From: Gnetum montanum | Lineage: Eukaryota; Streptophyta; Gnetopsida; Gnetales; Gnetaceae | Assembly (NCBI GenBank): GCA_015680685.1 | Contig: MNCI01006175.1 | Coordinates: forward strand, 677,543-741,542 | Reading direction: 5' to 3' | DNA: 64,000 nucleotides | Shown here: in pieces, positions 11,647-23,608 of the stretch | Position numbering within the stretch: the stretch's first letter is position 1 | Layout of the letters: each line of letters opens with the position of its first letter | The notes under the pieces: generated by a model | The model's input: the letters and a program-made list of their open reading frames with translations, nothing else | Told to the model about the DNA's origin: nothing | Database searches by the model: none | Translations under genes and position numbers: made by a program

Positions 11647-11847
11647 TTTTTCCTTTAGGCAAGGTAGCTTGGGGTTGGTAGCACAACCCCTACCCATACA
11701 TCAGGTTAGATGGAATCCACTAAATAAAGGGTCTTACCACAAGCTACTTCACTCATTGCCACACTTGTAAGCAAATGCAAGAATCAAACTCATAACTTCG
11801 CAACTAAGAGATGAGTGTCTTGACCACCTATACTACACCCCTCAATA
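11647..11847 (-). mobile_element. tRNA-derived SINE with 17-bp target duplication
   Basis: On the minus strand the insert starts near GGGTGTAGTATAGGTGG (A-box region, ~11842), has a B-box-like GAGTTTGATTCTTGC (~11776-11790), a body of about 115 bp, and ends in an A-rich run (GGAAAAAAA). It is flanked by CACTAAGCTAATACATT (11630-11646) and CACTAAGCTAACACATT (11848-11864), identical at 16 of 17 positions. Head, tail and duplication fit LINE-mediated retroposition of a Pol III transcript. The family name is unknown to me. Confidence 0.7.
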
Positions 11848-12239
11848 CACTAAGCTAACACATTATAGCTTTTGGTTATAAGTGGAGTCTTTTATTGCAC
11901 TTTCTTGCCCAATTTCATGGGGAATATCATTGCTAGATGGTCTACATGGCAAATAAAACATCTTATCATTAACATTTCTAAAAGATTTTAAGGTTTGAGA
12001 GCCTTCTTTAGCCTCTTTCTAGGGTCAATTCTTATGGGCATTTGAGATTTCACCCATTTGTAATACCTGTTAGCTTGATTGACATAGGATTTATTTAACA
12101 TTGTTTCAAACTTACTCTATTTTGTTTTGGGTACTTTCGAAAGCTTGTGGGTACTCAAATTTTAGTTGTGGGTATTTTAATACCTTTATGAATTTTCATC
12201 ATTTAATTGTAGGTAGCGTGATATTTAACAAATTGCATC

Positions 12240-13060
12240 ATGGCTCATAAGAAGAAGATACTTTAATCTCTTGCTAAAGACATGAAAGAGATGAAAGGAG
12301 TCTTTCAATTAATCTTTAAGAAACTTGAAAAATTAGAATAAGATAAGGAAGTTAAATCATAAGCACCAAGAAGATCTATTCAAGATGTGGATTGAAGAGT
12401 TTCTTCATCACATGGTCATTATTCTATGCCAAGCTTAGAAGATGTCATTTCCAATTGATCTTTAAGACCTTGAAGATGAGGATAGAGATGAAGAAGAGAA
12501 AGTCTATCATTCTTCAAGAGTTGTGGATTAGCCTCAAGGGTCAAGAATTCCAAAGGGAAGGAATCTTGAACCTACTTGGAGATAAAGGTAAATGGGTGAA
12601 GAAATGAAGATCACTCTTGCAAAAGCCTTCAGACATGCTACAAGAATGCTATATGTTGAAGTCAAAATGTTTAATGGGATGAAAGGTACTGATTCTTTTT
12701 CTTCTTAGTTCAAGTCTAGTAACAAGTATTTTATACTTGAAGATGTACCTTAGAAACAAAAAGTTTTATATGTTGACACCAAATTGGAGGGTATGATACA
12801 AATTTGATGGGGGAAGGAAAGCTAGGCTTATGTGATCAACCATGACACACCCATTAAAGTTTGGTCTCTTATGTAGTACATGATGAAACAAAAATTTGAT
12901 AAGTCCCAAAATAGGCAAGAAGCAATTTAAAAGCTCAAGTATTCTAGACAAGTGACAAGAATGTCAAGGATTACCACATAGAGTTTTGTAAGATTTTCCA
13001 CCAAGCCAAAGTACAATGGTTTGAGTATGAGCAAGCCTCAAACTTTCAAGCTAATGCAGT
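12240..13060 (+). pseudogene. Decayed retrotransposon gag
   Basis: From the ATG at 12240 the frame starts MAHKKKIL and is Lys/Glu-rich, with stops and shifts. The stretch around 12740-12950 reads VLYVDTKLEGMIQI, ESLAYVINHDTPIKVWSLM and MMKQKFDKSQNRQEAI, which follows the pattern of the retrotransposon gag core (PF03732 type: a Trp after the thread, then KxxFxxxxxR). Several stops fall at expected Gln or Trp positions. No zinc knuckle, protease or RT follows, so only a gag remnant is left. It is unlike the gag of A, B and C and must come from another family. Confidence 0.6.
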
Positions 13061-13399
13061 AGTACCAAAAGTGACAAACTCTAAGTCCTTGGGAAGCTAC
13101 TCTATGGAATCTCCTTGCTCCAATGCAATAAAAAATGGCACTTCCCACCAATTCTTACTTTTAGGATGTTTAAGCAAGTACTTACTAGTTTCCTCCATTA
13201 TAGTATCTACCTCCACCAAATGTCCCTACTTAGTAAGCTTTCCAATCATAACAAAAAATACAATAACTTCTCCTTCTTGGTCCTATGTAGGGAGGGATTC
13301 CAAGTCAACCACAATCATGATAAGCTAAATTCTATGATGTTTTATATTATGCTAATGATACCTCTATCTATGCTACTAGAAAATATTACCAAATACTTA

Positions 13400-13760
13400 T
13401 TAATTCAGTTGTGGATGATGGCTTACATTTCCATGGTCATAAATTTTATCATGAGTGTAGATTTGAACATCATGGGGCTAGATCCAAACTATCATTTTTA
13501 TACTATGGAGAGGATAACACTTCAAAAAAGATGGAGGTTAGTATTGAAGAGGTCTTAAGGTCATTTCCTAAACATTACCAAGGTGAATCAACCACCTAAA
13601 GGACAAGTTCTTTAAAAGTGTTTGGCAAATATAATAAGATGGTATTTAATGACATTAATGTTATCACTATTTCTACATCTTAAGTAGCTACGTGGCCATT
13701 CAAGGAAGGACATTTTATTGAAAAGTGATCAAGGCTAGATAACACTGGTAGTAGCAAGTG
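13400..13760 (+). pseudogene. Unrecognised decayed reading frame
   Basis: A frame open from 13411 to 13599 (62 codons) reads GLHFHGHKFYHECRFEHHG and MEVSIEEVLRSFPKHYQ, and continues past a stop through VFGKYNKMVFNDINV to about 13685. The His- and acidic-rich composition looks like real protein rather than noise. I do not recognise the family; its position after a decayed gag suggests a retroelement-encoded part. Confidence 0.35.
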
Positions 13761-14099
13761 CAACCTTCTACTTCAAAACAAGACTTGGATGCCTATCCCT
13801 ATTATGTGGATGAGTATGAGTAAAGGAACATAGCAATGGATCTCTTATGGCATGTGGGAAATAGTCACATCCTTCCATGAGATAATTGAATAGTTGGCTA
13901 GGGATCTAGTGATGTTGCACTCTGACATTCTTTCTCATGTCCGTTAGTTTACTCTCAATCTCTCTCTTTCCATTCTAGCACATTATTATATGTGGTTGAA
14001 AGTTAATCAAGAAAAATAAAGGATGAGATTTGGCTATTTAAAGAGGCAGACTTGTGTTTGATGTTAATGTCTCAATAGTTGTTGGAAATCCATGGGTGT

Positions 14100-14878
14100 T
14101 GGATGAGCAACATATGAATTGCAAGCATGTATATGCAATTTGGTTGAATTCCATAGACCTCTTCAGGCATCTAACATTTAGATAACAAAGCCATGTTTAT
14201 TGCTTATCACTATTTTCCAATCACCAATTATGTTAATTCAATGGATATGGTTAATTGTGATTGAGGCATAAGATGTTTATATTTTTTATATGATTAAAAG
14301 TAACAAAATGATAAAGTGATTGAAATATTAAATTCTAATCACTATGAAATTAAAGATAATCTAAGCTATTTTAAATGTATAGCATTTGTTTCCACTTTTT
14401 GTACACATCCTAAACCTATACTATGTTATTGGGTTACAAAGTATTCACTATCGGGATTACCAAGCATTAATATATTATACTCGAAGTGTAGGAAAGTAAA
14501 GTATTGGAAAGTAAATTAAATGTCAATCCAAGTAGTGCAATGAAAGGGATAAATCTCAATTTTATTGCCATATTGCAAAAGCATCTAGATTCATCTTGCA
14601 CTCAAATAAAATTTCATACAATCAATTCAATCCATGCTATATGTACTTAGAGGGAAATTTAACTAAGTCCTATGGAGAGAAAATGTAAGAGCTTCACTAC
14701 ATTATTGAAAACTATGTTGAACAACGTGAATGATAGGTGCATATTTATAGATTTAGGGTGATAGGGCATTGAAGCATATGCACTAACACATCTTAGGATG
14801 CATTGATGAGGTTGTGTCAATAGTTATGCGTTGATGAGGCTCCATCAACATAGCTACCCCACATATGGTGTTTTATCA
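14100..14878 (-). repeat. D-family LTR (D3, 3' LTR in minus orientation)
   Basis: Reads as the reverse complement of the D LTR: the minus-strand start TGATAAAACACC is at 14878, preceded on that strand by the tract CATGGGGATA. Units GTTGATGG/GCATTGATGAGG lie at 14800-14865. It aligns with the D2 LTR at 19104-19957 with internal deletions. The terminal end at 14100 is mutated (TGGATGAG instead of TGATGAG). Confidence 0.7.
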
Positions 14879-15086
14879 TATCCCCATGAATGACTAAAAA
14901 CATATCCTTAAGTTAGAAAATTGGGACTAAGTTGTTTGCAAATTTTGGAAAGGCATGGGACTGATGAAAGACTTGACTCTGAGTGTTACATTTACAAATG
15001 AATTATACAATACAAAAAAAGAATGTTGGACTTATTCCAAAATTAGAAGGTTCCTAGTTGAATGATGACAAAGCGAGGTGAAGTCT

Positions 15087-16140
15087 TCACATCATGCTTG
15101 GAGGTGGAGGCTCTTACGACATGGAGGATCCTTCATTGCATCCTAGTGCTATTGATGCTTGAGGTTTTGTTGTTATTGTTGTTGCTACTCCCAAGAATTT
15201 CAAGGCATTGAGGAGTACCTTCATTTTCTCCTCCTTACTCCATGGATCATAAATTGTCTATGCATCTTTGCCTAGATGAGCTCATGCTAGTATATCCCAT
15301 GGGCACATCAATGTAGGAAACATTTCCTTCATGTTAATAAACTAGGCTACAAATTATTTACATTTGAGATCAAATGTTCTCAAAAGGTTTTGTAGTTCCT
15401 GGTAGTTATTTATACTTCTGGTCAGGTTCTTAGCAACTAATCTTTAATCTATGAACTTGTTTTTGAGAACTTCAAGCTCTACGTTGGCTACTTCCAACTG
15501 TTTCTATCTTTTTATGAAGCTTCAACTCCACCTCATAGAGGAGGTAGGAGCTAGTCATTTACTTCTTCAGTTCTAATCTTGGTATTTCTATTGTTAGCAT
15601 TGCAAGGTTTGTGTATCGAAGGTTGGCTAGTTCCATGTACTTTGTCATCTCCTTGATTTGCAACTTCTTCAAGTAGATTTCTACTTGGTTGTAGGCATTA
15701 AGACCATTGAAGATGGATTTCCATACATTATCTCTTTGTTGGAGTTGCTAGAGGGCTTCATTTACCTTTTCCTTCACCTATTTCATTTTCTTCTCATTTA
15801 TTTCCTTAAGCATTCTAACCTCATCCCTATATTTATTTTTTACTCTTTCATACTTTAGGTCCTCATTCATGTAGGCAACAATCTTGATTGTAATCTTTTG
15901 ACAAAGAGCAAAAACTTTCTCCATCAAGAGATTTCTATTTTCTATAACCAATCTTCTTACATCTAGGTTCATATTAGCAAGATGTTCATGCTACTAGTGA
16001 ATGTATTTGATCATTTAGTCCTTTTTTTGCTTAGCATTCCGAAGGCGATGATTCTCTTGGATCAGGATAAGATTTTCCTTACAAATCATTGGAATGTCAT
16101 GGTTAGAATAATTCATCATTACTTTTGATAGTGACCCATC
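15087..16140 (-). pseudogene. D3 ORF2, C-terminal coiled-coil part
   Basis: The minus-strand frame ends at TGA 15089-15087 with a Pro-rich tail as in the other copies. The segment near 15970-15780 (64 codons open) has ENRNLLMEKVFALCQKITI and YERVKNKYRDEV, matching D4 (18166-18381) and the D1 counterpart near 6300-6480. The N-terminal domain is absent because the sequence switches strand at about 16150. Unknown function; see D1 ORF2. Confidence 0.65.
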
Positions 16141-16149
16141 AAAAATTAT

Positions 16150-19103
16150 CTCTTCCTTTACTAAGGGTTATGTAGTAAAAATCTAATCATGGATTATTCT
16201 TATGATCATAGATAGCACCAAAATAAGGACCACGAGTGGGAGGGCCATCATAGCCCAAGAAAAAACATCCTAAAAGAGGAAGGAACCAATAGTAGTAACA
16301 ATCACAATAGCCCCAAGAGCAAGTAGTTGAGGAAACTCATGTCACAATACCCCTTCATAAGGAGTCTAAATTGGAATCTATCTAATAGATTCCCATTGTA
16401 GAAATAGGCCAATCTAGGAAAGATGAGTTTTCTAAGCCATGGCCTAACTTAGAGGTCATCCTCAAAGAGGCCTATTTGGAGAAAATCAAGACCAAGGAGG
16501 TCCACAATTCTATTTTCTAAGAGCTTAACTTTGAACCCTTCTTGGAGTTAGCACTAGAAGATGTCTGAACACAACTACAGGGGTCTCCCATGTGGCATTT
16601 TCTCTCTAATAGTGGAGAATGGTACATGAGAGAGATCTATTTATTCTAGAACAACTAATAACAAGACACATTAGTGAAAATCAAAGACATTACTGTCTCC
16701 TACTTGACTAAAGCTATTACATAGGCCCTTGATTTACCAAATACTAGAGTAAAGTTATGCATGTGAATCCAAGTAAAAGAGGAGTGGATCTAATGATGGT
16801 ATAGGATGGATTCCAAAAAGTATTATGCCCTCTTCAAGGTAGAAAGGGCATACTTTAAAATTGTAGCCTATCACCTAAACCAAATGATGAGGCCCAATAA
16901 AGTGACTACTTTCTTTGCTTGAGCATGTGTTGCTCTAAGCAAGAAATTCTTGGTTAATCTTCCCCAACTCATTTTTTTAGAAATTATGAAGCACTTCAAA
17001 GAAAATGAGAAGTGATAGGAGACACTTTCCTTTCCATGTATAATTCATAAGCTATGCAAAAGGGGAGGAATATCTTACTATTCCAGTGATGTGGTCCACT
17101 GCACTCCTACTGTATCCTAGTAGGAGATGATGAAATATAAGGTAGTAGCTAAGTTGCAGGAAGAGGAGTAGCCACCAACATCACTTGTAGTCCCAGAGAC
17201 TACACTAGAAATACTTATAGCTATTTAGAAAATTAGAAAACTTCAAGAGTAGTAGTTGTAGCAACAATAGGGCTCTGTAGGTGGAGGGGAATCCTTTGTT
17301 TACTATTTAGTCATGATCCATCTTAGTGAGGTTGCTAGGATCATAAGGTAGCTAGACAATGAAATGACCCCACTCTTCGTATCACAAAGAAACCAAGCAT
17401 CCACTAAGACTAATCCAAGTGCTAAGGAAATCATAGTATATATTCTAGAATAAACATTTTCTAAGATATCAAGAAATGCCATGACCTTCTTTGTCATGTT
17501 GGAGGAAGATGATGGAGCAACCGTCTTTGTCAACCCATATAAGGGGTAGGAGATAGTAGTGAAGGTAATGGCTAATAGGGTTACTCAGACCCTAAATGCT
17601 CCCATGGTGGCCATACTTAACATTACCACCATGGTAAACCTTCATGCATCTATAGTAGTAGGAAGTAGTTAGATGAGTGCTGCCCAACATGATGAGGAGT
17701 TGGAAAGACTGGTTCAAGCTAGGTAACCACTTTCAGAGATCTCCTGGATGAAAGTACAGCAAACCAGTAATAGTTGCTCAAGACAAAGTACAAGCTACTA
17801 ATTGGCAATGCATAAATTAAGGAGATCACTGTAGCCAATTGGTAGTTCACCACCAATGTTGTTGAGTTGCAAGCTAATCTCCCCGAAACCATAATTCTCA
17901 AGACAAAACTTACAAGAGATGAAGCTTCCAACAACTTTAATAGAAGCTTTAGTTAGCCAAGAATGTGAAAGAAATGATAATCAACAATGTGTTCTTGTTA
18001 GAAGCCATGGCTAACAACACTCACAAGAACTTATCGTAGGTCCATAGAGAAAACTTAGTTCTTACTAAGGGTAACCACAACCTATGGAATGCTAACCAAC
18101 AAAAGGACCAAATAGTGAAATTTATATGCCAGTAGTAAGAGCAACTCACTAAGGTAAACCTAGATTTGAGGAGGTTGATAGCAAAAAGCTATAATCTCTC
18201 AATGGAAGAAGTCCATGCTCTTCATAAAAAAATTGTAATTGAGGTAGCCACTTGGAAAAATGAGGATGTGAAATTTGAACGAGTAAAAAATCATTATATG
18301 GACCAGGTTGACCTACTCAAGGAGATCAATGAAAAGGAGATTCAACTAGCAAAGATGACGATGATTGAGGCCTTACAATAACTCCAAAAACAAGGTAATG
18401 TATGGTAGCCAATCTTTGATGAATTGAATGCATACAACAAGGCTAAAATTCACCTAAAGAAGTTGCAAATTAAGGAGATGGTGGAGTACATAGAGCTTGC
18501 CAACCTCCATTATGAAAAATTGGTGACGCTATCATTAGGAAGACCCAAAATAGAATTGAAGAAGTAGGTTGCTAGTATCTACCTTCTCTCTAAGGTGAAA
18601 TTCAAGCTCCAAAAAGAGACTAAACAAAATTTGAAGACAACCAATGAAAAGCTTGAAGTTGTTAGTAGCAAATTCACCAACCAACAATCTATAGCTCAAA
18701 ACCTGACAAGAAGAATAAATCATTACCAAGAGATGTAAAATCTTGTGAAGACATTCAACATTGAATGTAAAACCTTTGCAACCTAGTTTGTCAACATGAA
18801 TGAGTTATTTTCTTCCATATAATGCTCATGGAACATCCTTGCACTAGCCTACTTCGATGAAGCCACTTGGACTATCTATGATCCATGAAGAAAGGAAGAG
18901 AAAATGAAAGCACTCTTGGACACTCTCAAACGTTTGATAGTAGTTAGTCAACCTTAGCCTCCAATAGCATCGAGGCAGGAAGAAGGACCATTGGAGCCAC
19001 AAGAGCCTCCACCTCTAGCCATTATATGAGAAGTCATCACATCTTCAGCTATCTTATTGGCACCTACTAAAAATTATATTTAAGTATCCAAGTTTAATGT
19101 AAT
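16150..19103 (+). mobile_element. Element D4: ORF2-bearing fragment, cut by insertion of D2
   Basis: Starts at the inverted junction with D3 near 16150 and carries ORF2 in full. It stops at 19103 where the D2 LTR begins (target site GTAAT, 19099-19103). The far side of D4 is not found, because D2 is itself truncated on the right at about 51165. Confidence 0.6.
16212..19029 (+). pseudogene. D4 ORF2
   Basis: Collinear with D1 ORF2 over about 2.8 kb. The start codon equivalent is ATA (16212), a G-to-A change shared with D2. The N-terminal Glu/Gln-rich part, the NQMMRPNKVTTFFA region (about 16880) and a degenerate form of the CLIRKLC motif (about 17040) are present. The best preserved part is 18166-18381 (71 codons): EEVHALHKKIVIEVATWKNE, then FERVKNHYMDQVDLLKEIN, strongly heptad-like. 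The end is a Pro-rich tail and TGA at 19027. Many TAG stops at Gln positions. Unknown product. Confidence 0.65.
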
Positions 19104-19957
19104 TGATGAGCAACAAGTACCCCTACGCCGAACCATATGAATCACTAAGCATTCACACATGATCTAGTCAAATTCTATGGACCCTTTGTCTTCTGGTACA
19201 CTAGCCTCTAGGAAGTGGAACTAGCCTTGATAGTCATTTGTTGTCTTCCCAATTACACTTATGATATGCAAAGGTATGGTTAAGCATAATCGAGGCATAT
19301 GATTTTTATTATTTTTAGGTTTTATGTTTTGGATGCTTAAAATATAGGATGAAAAGAATAAAGTAATTTAATTGCTAATTTAATCTAACTAGCTAAACCT
19401 AACTAATCCTAACATAAGCATTTGTTCCCACTTTCTGTACACATCCTAAACACGTATAACACTATTGGGTTACCAAACATTATGCATTATTGGGATTACC
19501 AAGCATCATGTGCATGCTCGAAGTAGTCGTACTTATGTGCTTAATTAATTGCTATTTAATCTAGCTTAATTACTTGAAAGCATTAAATAACATTATCAAA
19601 AAAATGAATGCATGAGAAAATATTTAATTTAGCCAAAGTGTTGTAAGGTTTGTTAGAAAGCTCATCTTTATTACTACACACACTACTGTGCTCAAGTATG
19701 ACAATGCTTGAATAAAGATCCATACACTTAATGACTCTTGTTGTAGGCACTTAGGAAAATATTCTAACTTTGGAAAAGAAAAACTATAAGAGTTATGCTA
19801 CACTATGACAAATATTGTCATAAATATGACAAGTGAATGCATAGTTATAGGTCAAAATAGACACTATGTCAATAGGACCATGTCAATTCATTAAATCATG
19901 CATCGACGAGGCATAGTCAATGGGGCCTACTCAGTGTAGCCAAGTTATGATTCATCA
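19104..19957 (-). repeat. 3' LTR of D2 (854 bp)
   Basis: The + strand starts TGATGAGC and ends GATTCATCA; the minus-strand tract CATGGGGCTA abuts its start at 19957. U3 units ATCGACGAGGC and GTCAATGGGGCC lie at 19895-19945. The flanking 5 bp on the left are GTAAT; no partner on the right. Confidence 0.8.
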
Positions 19958-20698
19958 TAGCCCCATGACTAAATGAAAACTCATCCTTGAGTTCTTTACA
20001 AATTTGGAAAGGTATAAAATTATTGACTATCAAAAAATATATGACAAATACAAACAAACACTAAGTGCTTGAGTATACAAATCTACAATCACTACAAAAT
20101 TATTTTGGTGTTCAAGACTACAAAATTGAATTCTAGGACAAAATTTGTCAAACATAATCTCTTTGATGGCATGAAGATGATGAAGAAGATTAAATGGTCC
20201 TAGGAAATGGAGGCTTTTGAGGTTTCAAATGATCTTCAATTGGTTCAGGCACATGTGGTTGTTGAGGCTATTGTGGTTGTCTTACTATAGCTAAAACTTT
20301 TGATGGGAGGTGGACAACATCCAACGATGCTTTCATCTTCTCCTCCTTACTCTTGGGATCATGCATGGTTCACGTAGCTTTGCCAATGTGGGCCAGTGTA
20401 TGTACATTCCAAGGATAGGGCATTGTTAAGAACAACTACTTGACATTAATGAACTAGGCAACAAATTGTTTGCATTTGATGTTAAATGTCATAAGTGCAT
20501 TGTGTAGTTCCTAGTAATCATTCATTCTTCTAGCTAGGTTCTTTGCAATTGATCTTTGATTAGTGAATCTTGCTTTAAGAACTTTGATTTTTAGCATTTG
20601 CAGTCTCAAGCTATTGCTTGGTTTCCTTATGGTGCTTAAACTTTACCTCATACAATAAGTATGAGCTAGTCACTTGCTTCTCTAACTCTTATAGTGTT

Positions 20699-21559
20699 TG
20701 ATGAGCAGTGAGTTACCCCTATGCTCAACCATATGAATACGAGTGTATACGCGTGATCTGGTTGAACTCCGCAGATGGACTAGTTGTGGCACCTAGATAG
20801 TTATATGTTGATCACAGTTTGCTATCTTCCCACATGGACTAGTATTTTCTTTGTCACATATGGTTTAGTCTAGACTAAGGTGAATGATGGGATCCTAAAC
20901 TAATGCTACTCCTAAAGACAATGAGAAACACTTAAGTAAACTAATAAGTAATGGGAAGCAAAATCTAAGCTAGCCTAAGTGCAATGAGCATTTGTCCTTA
21001 ATCATCCATGCACATCTTGGACCCTGTGTACTACTTTTGGGATTACCAAGCACACACTACTTGAGCACTCCTAGATATGCTACTGGGTTATCAAGTAGTT
21101 ACACTTAAATGTTCATGATTAAGTCGTACTCATTCCGTGTTAATCAACAAGAAGTGTAAATAAAAATAAAGGAAATATGAACTAAAAAGACAACAATAAA
21201 TAATTAACAATTAAAGTAATTAAAAGTTAAGTAAATGTTGCAATGATGGAGTAATGTCGATCTTTATTGCCAATCATGTGCATGTCCAAGTATGTCACAC
21301 CTGAACGAAGGTTCCGTACAATTATAATCATCATATTGTGGGCATGCACTAGGGAAAGAACTAAAATTAATTGAAAATTGAAAAAATGACTCTATCCCAA
21401 GACTTACCAAATAACCCCTTCTTGTGCACCTGAATGTTGTATTTATAGGCTTGCACAAAAATCACGATATCATGTATTCGATATCATTATCCAGGCTACG
21501 ATATCACGTACTCGATATCAAGGATCCGATATTGGGGCTTGGCAAACCGCGATTCATCA
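20699..21559 (-). repeat. 3' LTR of B (861 bp)
   Basis: Runs TGATGAG to GATTCATCA on the + strand. The U3 end (21470-21540) has repeated GATATC units: CGATATCATT, ACGATATCACGTACTCGATATC, then GGATCCGATATTGG. Confidence 0.85.
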
Positions 21560-21689
21560 TACACCCACAACTGAATAAAAACTCATTCTCGAGTCAAACA
21601 AAGTGAGGAACAAGTTCATTCAATTACAAACAGTGGATAAGTATGGGATTATTAAATGACCATGAACTATTTCATGCCGTAGTGTGGGA

Positions 21690-22173
21690 TTAAAAAAAAT
21701 TTGGATAGAGACACAAAATACAAAACTTGTGGAACTCATGTGGTTCTTAGTGGTGATGGCTTCTCCATGGGTGCCTTTCCTTTGTCCTATGCTCCAAGCT
21801 TCTAAGATTGATACCATTGAAGAAGTGCCTAAATTTTCTCCTCTTTTGTTCAAGGATCATGAGCCATCCATGCTGATGTTCCAATGTTTGATGGAGTTGG
21901 CACTTCCCATGGACACAACAACTATGAGAATACTTAATTGGCCTTGACATACCATGCCGTAAATAGCCATCATTCCTCTTCATAGGCTCTAGCCCTAACC
22001 TCTCCATCTTTTTCTTGGCTAGAATATGTAGTGATAGGAGTTTCTTGATGGATGCTGAATAATTGTGCCTTCTACTCTGCATGTTCTGCATGAGGTCCTT
22101 GGCCTTTGCCTCCTCTTAGGCATTTAGTTGCACCTTAAGAAAGTCCCCCTTGTTGTCCTCTTTTAGGGGCCAT
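21690..22173 (-). pseudogene. B ORF-X (MAPKRGQQ protein)
   Basis: A small frame starting ATG at 22173 (MAPKRGQQGG), near the 3' end of the internal region, upstream of the polypurine tract on the minus strand. The A copy starts the same way at 31239 and is collinear over about 140 codons, so a common coding origin is likely. It has a frame change and stops. It ends Pro- and Glu-rich. I do not recognise it; it sits where elements with an env-like gene would carry one, but no membrane segment is visible. Confidence 0.45.
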
Positions 22174-23608
22174 CTATAACCACACAAGGACCAATTTTTA
22201 GTAAGGTTCTTTAAAGAAATTCAGTTATCTTATACCCTACTCATTGCCTTTAATAAATGTTTAATTCATTGCTTAATGTGATTCTAGAGTTAGAGATTTT
22301 TCAAGGAAGTTGCCCTAAAAGTTTAATGTCAAACTTGATCTATTTAGGTGGCACATAAAAGGACATGTAATGGTTTTGAGGAACATTTGATAAAATGATG
22401 ACAAAGGAAAGAATAGATTTGACAATGGAGTACTCGGAGGGTATAAAATGATGTGGTGGTGTGCAACAAGTACAAATTACAAAAGTTACTCAAGTGGGTC
22501 CTCCCCAAAGCAGGTTCCAACCTATAATGCCCTTGCGTAACCACACCTTAAAATGTCCATAGGCACTATAAGGGTTAAATGCAACCCACACCTATGCAAA
22601 AAAACACACACATGTTAAGCACCACCATTATGAGTCATGAATTCTATGCCACACAAGACAAAAGTTAGAAGTACTTGGACCATGAGATGAGACAAATTAC
22701 AGAAGGGATTGTAGAGATTAGGACATGAGGTAACTTACCCTGTGCATAATGAATCCTGAGTGTGGGGCATGATTAATGTATCATTAGCCTTTTTCTCCAA
22801 GATCAAACCAAGTTCATAGCTCTAATCAGTGATATCGCATTGTTTCATCCCAATGATAGACAACCATAAGAGCATCATGATAGCAAGGAATACAATCACT
22901 TGGCATTTTGTGCAAGGGAGGAGTGATTCAAATTTGTCCATGGAACATTTTTCTTGGTCTTTGCTTTTTCACTTCATTTCTTATTTTTTTCCTTTGCTTT
23001 TCTTTTTCTCTCTCTTTTTTTCTTGTGTTTTTCTTCTTTCGGCCACTTTTTGCACTTTGTCTTTTCCAAAAGTGATTCAGAGAAGCCACCAACCTTTAAG
23101 CATGGGTGCATGTCTTTCCAGTAGGACCCCCCCAGAATAGCATTAAGTTCCTTTATTGAGTGCCTTTATCAAAACTCTTACTCCCATTTTTCGTTAGATC
23201 TACAAGGATCTTAGTACAACCAAGCTCCATGATAGCACCTACAGATGTCACCAAAGAGAATCCATAAATCCCCTTGATGTTACACCTTTTCCATTCCCTC
23301 TTAGTTTGTCACTCTTCACTTTGGGCATGATGAGTACATAGTTATTTTAAGTTTTAATCATAACAAGAATATCATTGTACCCAGAGTAGAACCTCTTATT
23401 AATAGAATGGATGGGTGGATGTTGTGGGCTCACTGTCCAAATAATTGATTCCATGTGACTCAATAACATAGAACAACACCTCAACCAATAGGTCACATGA
23501 GTATTTTATTCACCGATGAGATTACCCTAAAAAATATAAAACAACAAATTGGAAATAAAAAATTGAAAAATAAAAAATTGTAAAATCAAAGAAAAGGAAA
23601 AACATTTA
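22174..23608 (-). other. B internal non-coding stretch
   Basis: About 1.4 kb, collinear with A 31240-32585, with a poly-pyrimidine run near 22970-23040. No gene seen. Confidence 0.5.

Noticed and set aside
22829-23140. Phe-rich membrane protein (+).
   Set aside because: It comes from a poly-pyrimidine run in the non-coding part of B; the corresponding A region does not preserve the frame.
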